Source: Toxorhynchites rutilus septentrionalis (taxonomy: Eukaryota; Arthropoda; Insecta; Diptera; Culicidae). Taken from it: a DNA stretch of 64,000 nt. Location of the stretch: positions 72,218,593-72,282,592 of the forward strand of contig NC_073744.1 in NCBI RefSeq assembly GCF_029784135.1. The letters are read 5' to 3'. Both the position numbers and the translations under genes were made by a program. Within the stretch, counting starts at the first letter, position 1. The number at the start of each line of letters is the position of its first letter. Shown in pieces: positions 58,213 through 64,000 of the stretch. Under the pieces are notes generated by a model. That model was not told the DNA's origin. It searched no databases and saw only the letters and a program-made list of their open reading frames with translations.

Positions 58213-61200
58213 TTAAGAATTTCACGAATAAATAAAGTTCGTTAAACTATGGCTTAGGTTCACATAGCGTATATATATAAAGTTTTTTTGTGTCCCGCGT
58301 TAGATCTCTGACCATTTGGTTACTTTATATTTGATACATTAATAATTTTCATTTAAAAATGTGCCTATCCGCCTAAAAACCTTTATGATCCATTCGCTTC
58401 AGAAAAATCGAACATGAAGCTCAATTCCGTCAACGCGAATTGCGGATACCGTTTGATTTCTGATCGGACTTGCCGAGTAAGGGCTTGCACCTTAGCAATC
58501 ATAGGTGCCAATTAAGTATTGAGTATGAGTAGACTGTACACTTTGTAGTTGCCCTCCGTTGTAGATCATTCTCATTATCAGTGGTGCCAACTATGCAATG
58601 CAACCGAAGGTAGCAAATTTCTTATAAGGTTCATATCTTACGTTATTTACGTTACTTACGATACGTTACTGAGGAAACAAACAAACAAACCATACGTTAA
58701 ATATTGAGAATTGAATCAGGTTTACCATTTGTCAAAATTTATCTCATTTTGATTGCCAGATAACAAACATACAAATTCCGGAAAAACGCTTTTGTTTGAT
58801 GTTAAAATAATGCGCCGAGTACAAATTCACTGATTGTGCATCAATTTTTAGCTCGAAATCACGTCTATGTCTGAAATACTCTGCCGTATTCACCTAATTT
58901 GGTAATTTGCGACGTTTATCTTTTGCCAAAAAACTATAAGCGAATTGAGAGGATATTTTCGATGACATTGTAACTTCTCAGTTAGTGTTACGATATAATT
59001 AAAAAATCAACTCAAATCAAGACGAATGTAAATTCGCATCTGTATATGACTATATAGTTTTGTGCATTCCTTTTTTGGTGCTTCATAGTTTGAATTTTTT
59101 AAACTTTGATTTGTCTATTTCGAGACAAAAAATCAGAAATTAAACGTTAGATAAACTCAATCCAAGTTACACTTACCCAGTATGTAATTGTAGACAATGA
59201 AAAATTAATAATGAAAAACAAAACAAACTCAACGGTGTGAAGCAGACTACGATGTATTGTTGAATTTCAATATCATGAACAAATTCTTAACTAGATAGAG
59301 CCTCTGATCATATTTTAAAAACACTAAAATATGTTTCCATTCACACACTTATATCATAATAAGTAGCACTTGTTTCCCATGACTTTAGTCATACTGTTGT
59401 TGTTGTTGCACTTGGGTATCTTTTTAATTTTGCCTGACATCACTGTTGCACTTTATTCTTAAACTTTTTGGGGAAGAATAGCCTCATCCTCACTGAGATC
59501 CACAGCATCCAATGTGTCAGCTTGCTATTATCACCATCCAACAGCATATCTATTCGGTGCTGGCGATCACCGATCGGATTCTCAGAACGGAACCATCGCG
59601 TATAAGTAAGAAGGCATTCAACGGAACTCGATGCTTATGCGTAAGGTGAGTTCTAGGAAGGCGGAAAAGACACTTCGATAGCCCGGCGAAGGAAGGAAAC
59701 GATATTGATAGGCTGAGGGTACTTCGTGGACTGATCGAAACTATAAAACTTACAAACTATCAGCGACATTATGCGACGACGACGGACCGTCCAACCAACG
59801 ACCGCAGCACCGTCAACACCAGGAACCTTGCTTGGACTCCTCGTTTTACATAAAAGCATACACAAGAATACGCGCCTACCAACATCACTCACTGCCATAG
59901 CGAGAGGGTGGAACAGACAAGGATAGCAGCGGCAGACACCCTCTTTTGGCTCAACCTCAATCCCATCGAACCAGCCAAAACATAAGGAAAAAAAGGGCAC
60001 AGATAGGCCTCGGTGCATCAATAAATGCTAGGGGTGCTTAAAACCGATGCATTTCGCACATTTAGAATGTGGATTATCTTGTGAATGAAAACGAGAAGTA
60101 TGTGATTGAAGAATATTTGTAGGAATTTGAAAATATGGATTCAACAGCGACTCTGTTGAAAATTTCGTTCTGACATTGCTTTAATTAGTTCCAATTTACA
60201 CGTGCACGTTTTTTCTTTTTTTTATGATATCTTCGAGATGTTCGGATATGTATTGCGTAGTTTTCCTAACAAAAGACACGATAAATTCGGAATAATGATA
60301 AAAAAATTGGTAATTGGTAAGGATTCTAGTGTGTTTATTATGGATATTTTTATCTACAAAATCGTACAAAAATCAGGAAAAATCAGGATCGTTTTATGAA
60401 AATCAGGGAAAATTGAGTGTTTGTCAGGATAACAGGAAACGTGACAAAAATTCTGGGAAATCCTGAAAATCAGGAAAGTTGGCATCTCTGAAAATAACTA
60501 TCTTCATTCATGAGACTAACCATTTGAACTTTATTGTTGTGTTCAGGCGCGAAATATTCAAAAAGCTAAAATTCCAGTGTTCTGTATACTATAGAGCTAG
60601 ATGGAAAAACTCTCACTCCTTTACAAATTGAACGTCAATTTCATATGAATCACAATAAATTTCCAATTCGTAGGTCATCTTTAGTTCTCAATCAATTCAA
60701 TCAATGGTTTCGACCAAGCTGCGCCATGTTGTAGTGTGTATCTCGTTTTACGCAGAGGATACTGCAGGGGGACTCCGATCTGGAAAATCGAAAAAAATAA
60801 ATTTTTGTTTTTTGCATTTTTGGGAAGCTTATGTCCTAAGAAATGTTGTCCTAGAAGGATTCTTCGATATTTTGTCACAGCCAAAAATATGAAGTCACCT
60901 CAAGGGATTAGTATTGCTATACGAATTTTAACGCGTTTTTCTCGATTTTTTTTAAATCAAAGATTTTTCATGAAACCAAACAAAAATTTAACAAAAATGG
61001 CCGCCGTTTTGGTAATTTTCCGAATTTTCAAAAACCCCTATGTATTGGTATGGTATTGTCCTAATGTTTCAAAATATTCATTGGAATTTGTTCTACGACA
61101 CCCCGTTGCTTCAGAACCGATACCACCAGCAAGGTACCAATTTTCAGACAGCATCTACGCATCCAGCTGTCAACAGCGTCATAATCATTATTCATGCACT

Positions 61201-61721
61201 CAATAAATGGAAAATACATCTTCAAATATACCTTAAACAATAACCATAATACACGAATACTTCACTTTATTCGTAACATCCGAGAAAGAATCCACGAAAA
61301 GTCATTATTTTCCGACCTTCCAGACAGGGGTCCCCACTGCTCTTCAAATCACTCATACTGCTTGTGAGTTGCCTCTATTATTCGTACAATCACTCCTCAT
61401 AAGTTCTTGATAGGGGTTTGATAGGGGCAAACAAGCTGACCAGTCCAGAATCTGATGCCCCTATTTATTAAACCATGCCATGACTTTCCGGATTTTCCGG
61501 ATTTTTGCCAAATTACCCAATCATCATGGTGTTTTTGATGCAAAAACAGCAGTAAAGGATTCTGAAGTGCTTCATTGACTTCTGATTGTGCATTAGTGTT
61601 GATGAAAAGCTATCCGAAACAAGCCTTTTTGAAAATATATTCCTCAAACCATCAAACTGCCGCCTGCAAAGTTGTGCCGAAAATTTGATGTCAAATTACC
61701 TAGTAGTTTTGTATCGTAATA
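58213..61721. other. No gene recognised
   Basis: Mostly AT-rich unique-looking sequence. Bases 59490-60020 are more GC-rich, with a TATAAAA at 59742 on the + strand, but the open frames there show no family features. It could be regulatory or 5' exon sequence of glass or of another gene; the sequence does not decide. Confidence 0.35.
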
Positions 61722-62287
61722 CAGAGAAACTTCGATGCAACGTACTCTTTATTTACAAAATTGTACGTTGTATCGAATTTACGTTATATCGAAGCAATCG
61801 AAGCGTGATTTGAGTACCTGACAAAACGGATCAACGCAAAATTTTCACCGTCGAAAGATACAATTTGCTGTCAAAAGATTCGAGATACGCCTACTACGAC
61901 CGCTGGTATAAAATGAACTAGAATCCCGGATTCGAATTGAATTATACCTTAAGGGTGGATAGAAAAAATGCACCTTTATTCTTCAGCAGAAGTGTTCAAG
62001 CCATATCGCAGAGCATGTAATGCAAAAATGAAAATTTTTATATGGAAATTCTGAATATGAGCTATGGTTTCAGACATGAGAATGTAATCAGCTTATTCAC
62101 AATGCACAATACACAGATAGATTGTTTTTATGAGGTTACCAATGCTCTAATTGAAAATCGGGAACCTATACCCAGACCACCAAGTGACCTTTGTTGAACC
62201 TATGAGAATGACATGGAACTCTCAGTATCTATTCCGAAAATATTTTTTAAACATTGAAAGTGTGTACGTTATATCGAAGTTCCCCTG
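61722..62287. mobile_element. pogo/Tigger-type MITE, copy 2
   Basis: Left CAGAGAAACTTCGATGCAAC; right (other strand) CAGGGGAACTTCGATATAAC. TA precedes the left end (61720-61721). Same terminal family as 31305-31737; the interiors differ. Confidence 0.65.
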
Positions 62288-62419
62288 CATTGTGTTGGAG
62301 AATAAGTACGTAGCGTACCTAGTATGAAAACAAAAAACAAAAATTGTATCAATAAATTAATCAATTATATATTCACCGCAGTTAATTGTTTTCGCCAATT
62401 GACGACTGGTTTGGGGTTT

Positions 62420-62640
62420 GGGTTCTCTTCAAAAGTGATTTGAGACGTTCTTCATGGAATTCGGAAGGGGCGTTTCACACATATCAAAGTCGCCGTTTTT
62501 GAGCTTTGCAAACCATTTCCGTTCTGTAGACTTTTTCCATACACGTCGCAAATGTCCCGGGCTGCTTCGGTAGCTTTTTGATCTCGACGAAAAGCAAAGA
62601 AGATCTGGTGTCGAAAATGTTCATTTTTACCTCCTGGGTA
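62420..62640 (-). pseudogene. mariner transposase N-terminal fragment
   Basis: Minus strand, in overlapping frames: FAFRRDQKATEAARDICDVY, then (shifted) WFAKLKNGDFDMCETPLPNS. This is the N-terminal HTH module of mariner transposases (..A..I..VYG...WF.KFK.GDFDL). Nothing of the catalytic domain follows within the fragment. Confidence 0.65.
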
Positions 62641-64000
62641 GGGTTATCATATCTATAGAATAATCTGAATTCTCACCGATCTTTTTTGTCTTTTTGTAAC
62701 CACAGAATTCACAGATTTTTTAAAATAACGTTCCAATAATAATTCAACCAATAGGCTTGATGATAAAAATAATCTTTTCCCATCTAACCTATTTTATTCA
62801 TATAACATTTGAATCTATTTAAATGAGAATCACATTTTTTCGACATTCGTATGTAGCGTGATGCAAACTGATGCAAACGTATTCGTTATCGGTTAGTCGG
62901 TTACAAAAGCATCGATAATGTAAATTGTGAAAATTTATTTGCTTTTTTAAGGATTGAAAACATCTAAAAGAACCATCGAGACGATTAGACACAGGATTAC
63001 GAGTTCATGTTTCCGAAGACGAAATCCTGTGTCTAATGAGGAGTACAAATAAAAAGAAAAAACAATAGATCGTTCGCATTACGAAAATTGTCCAATTTCG
63101 TGTGCTCAAATTCTAGATTCATGTTGTTTTTGTACCAATTGATTTGGACACTTCATAACAATCTATTGCAATTATAACATTTACTATAGTTAATATGTTG
63201 GAATTGCGTTGAAAATAGAGCTTCCGATTTCCCACATATTTGTGCAGATCGCAAAGCGTTTCCCCTACGCGAACCTGGAAACCGGTCTAGTCCGTATTAG
63301 AAAAACTCATTGCAGCTAGACATTTGTAGTTCTCTTTAGCACAGCTCCAAGCGAAAAGAAGGGATAACTAAAACTGAATTCGCCCGCAACAAAATGGCTC
63401 TCACTGGAATCCGTCGTTAAACATAATCTAAATAGATTCAACTGCGATCGAAACAAAAAAATTGGAGGGGTTGTATCCGAGACACGACCGCTTAGGACGT
63501 AGGACTACGCAATCTTTTTTTGAAATTTGTTGGTTTAGCATTTCGGATATTATTTCGAATATGTCGAAAGTTCATAAATAACTCTTTAGTAAAAAATTCC
63601 GGGGACCCTGAAAAGGTTTAATGGCTTGCGTGGTTTTGCATTTCGAGAAGCAACGATTCTTTCACGCCTTTGCGAGAACATTACACTAATTGGTCATACG
63701 CCGCAATTTGTTTCTTTATATCATATCGCATTGCACATTGCACTGAGTATTTAACGAGATGCATCTTCTGTTCGATGACCACGAGAGCAAATACGAATGG
63801 CAACTAAAAGTATCGAAGGTGTGCTATTCACATGTACAGCTAGCGTTCACCGCTCGAGAGGAAACGTAAAACACAAAACGAGCAGAATAAGCGACCTTCG
63901 ATGTGTGGAGCACAGAAAGATTCTAAGAATTTCCCTCAGAGGAGATGCAATACTTATACGCTAGCGGCAGCTTACTTACTTCGCAAATATTCTCTTTCGC
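62641..64000. other. Right edge, nothing recognised
   Basis: AT-rich. One copy of the near-palindromic motif (GGACGTAGGACTACGC at 63497). An inverted pair GACACAGGATTACGAG / GACGAAATCCTGTGTC at 62988-63035 would form a small hairpin. No coding sequence. Confidence 0.4.

Noticed and set aside
59653..60021. 122-codon frame on the minus strand and a TATAAAA at 59742 on the + strand
   Set aside because: The frame has no recognisable family; the TATA has no convincing initiator or gene downstream. Kept only as a remark in the region entry.

Overview
The window is dipteran nuclear DNA, most likely from a culicine (Aedes/Culex-type) mosquito; the species cannot be fixed from sequence. Two deeply conserved insect genes with long introns lie in a transposon sea of SINEs, MITEs and Tc1/mariner, DD37E, hAT, Harbinger, pogo and LINE copies. 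A DD37E family known mainly from mosquitoes is present four times.

Left part (1 to about 13.1 kb, + strand): the 3' half of CtBP, the NAD(H)-binding 2-hydroxyacid-dehydrogenase-like corepressor. Exons lie at 1108-1248, 2258-2465 and 2582-2784. A distal alternative terminal exon at 10902-10967 ends in a VKPE sumoylation-type motif like that of the vertebrate CtBP1 tail. A long AT-rich 3' UTR probably follows. The 5' exons are off the left edge.

Middle and right (21.8 to 44.4 kb, - strand): glass, the five-zinc-finger photoreceptor transcription factor. Five coding exons are resolved with consistent splice phases: 44381-44215, 38460-38330, 37859-37737, 30995-29916 and 22271-22199. The first coding exon was not found. 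The annotated stop is TGA followed by C and is succeeded by 127 further in-frame codons, a strong stop-codon-readthrough candidate. CtBP and glass are convergent.

Transposons: Tc1-like with IR/DR ends (14.1-15.9 kb, SINE nested inside); hAT (17.5-20.6 kb, DD37E nested inside); RNase H LINE remnant (22.6-24.3 kb); pogo-like (27.1-29.8 kb); DD37E copies near 18, 32, 46 and 53 kb; mariner (40.2-41.5 kb); a nearly complete two-gene PIF/Harbinger element (48.2-51.6 kb) plus a MITE derived from it (25.8 kb); several MITEs with resolvable target-site duplications; an inverted-repeat hairpin (41.7-42.1 kb); and foldback-like repeats, one with a histone-H1-like core (8.8-9.5 kb).

From 54 to 64 kb only decayed repeats were recognised. 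No CRISPR, operon or bacterial feature is present.
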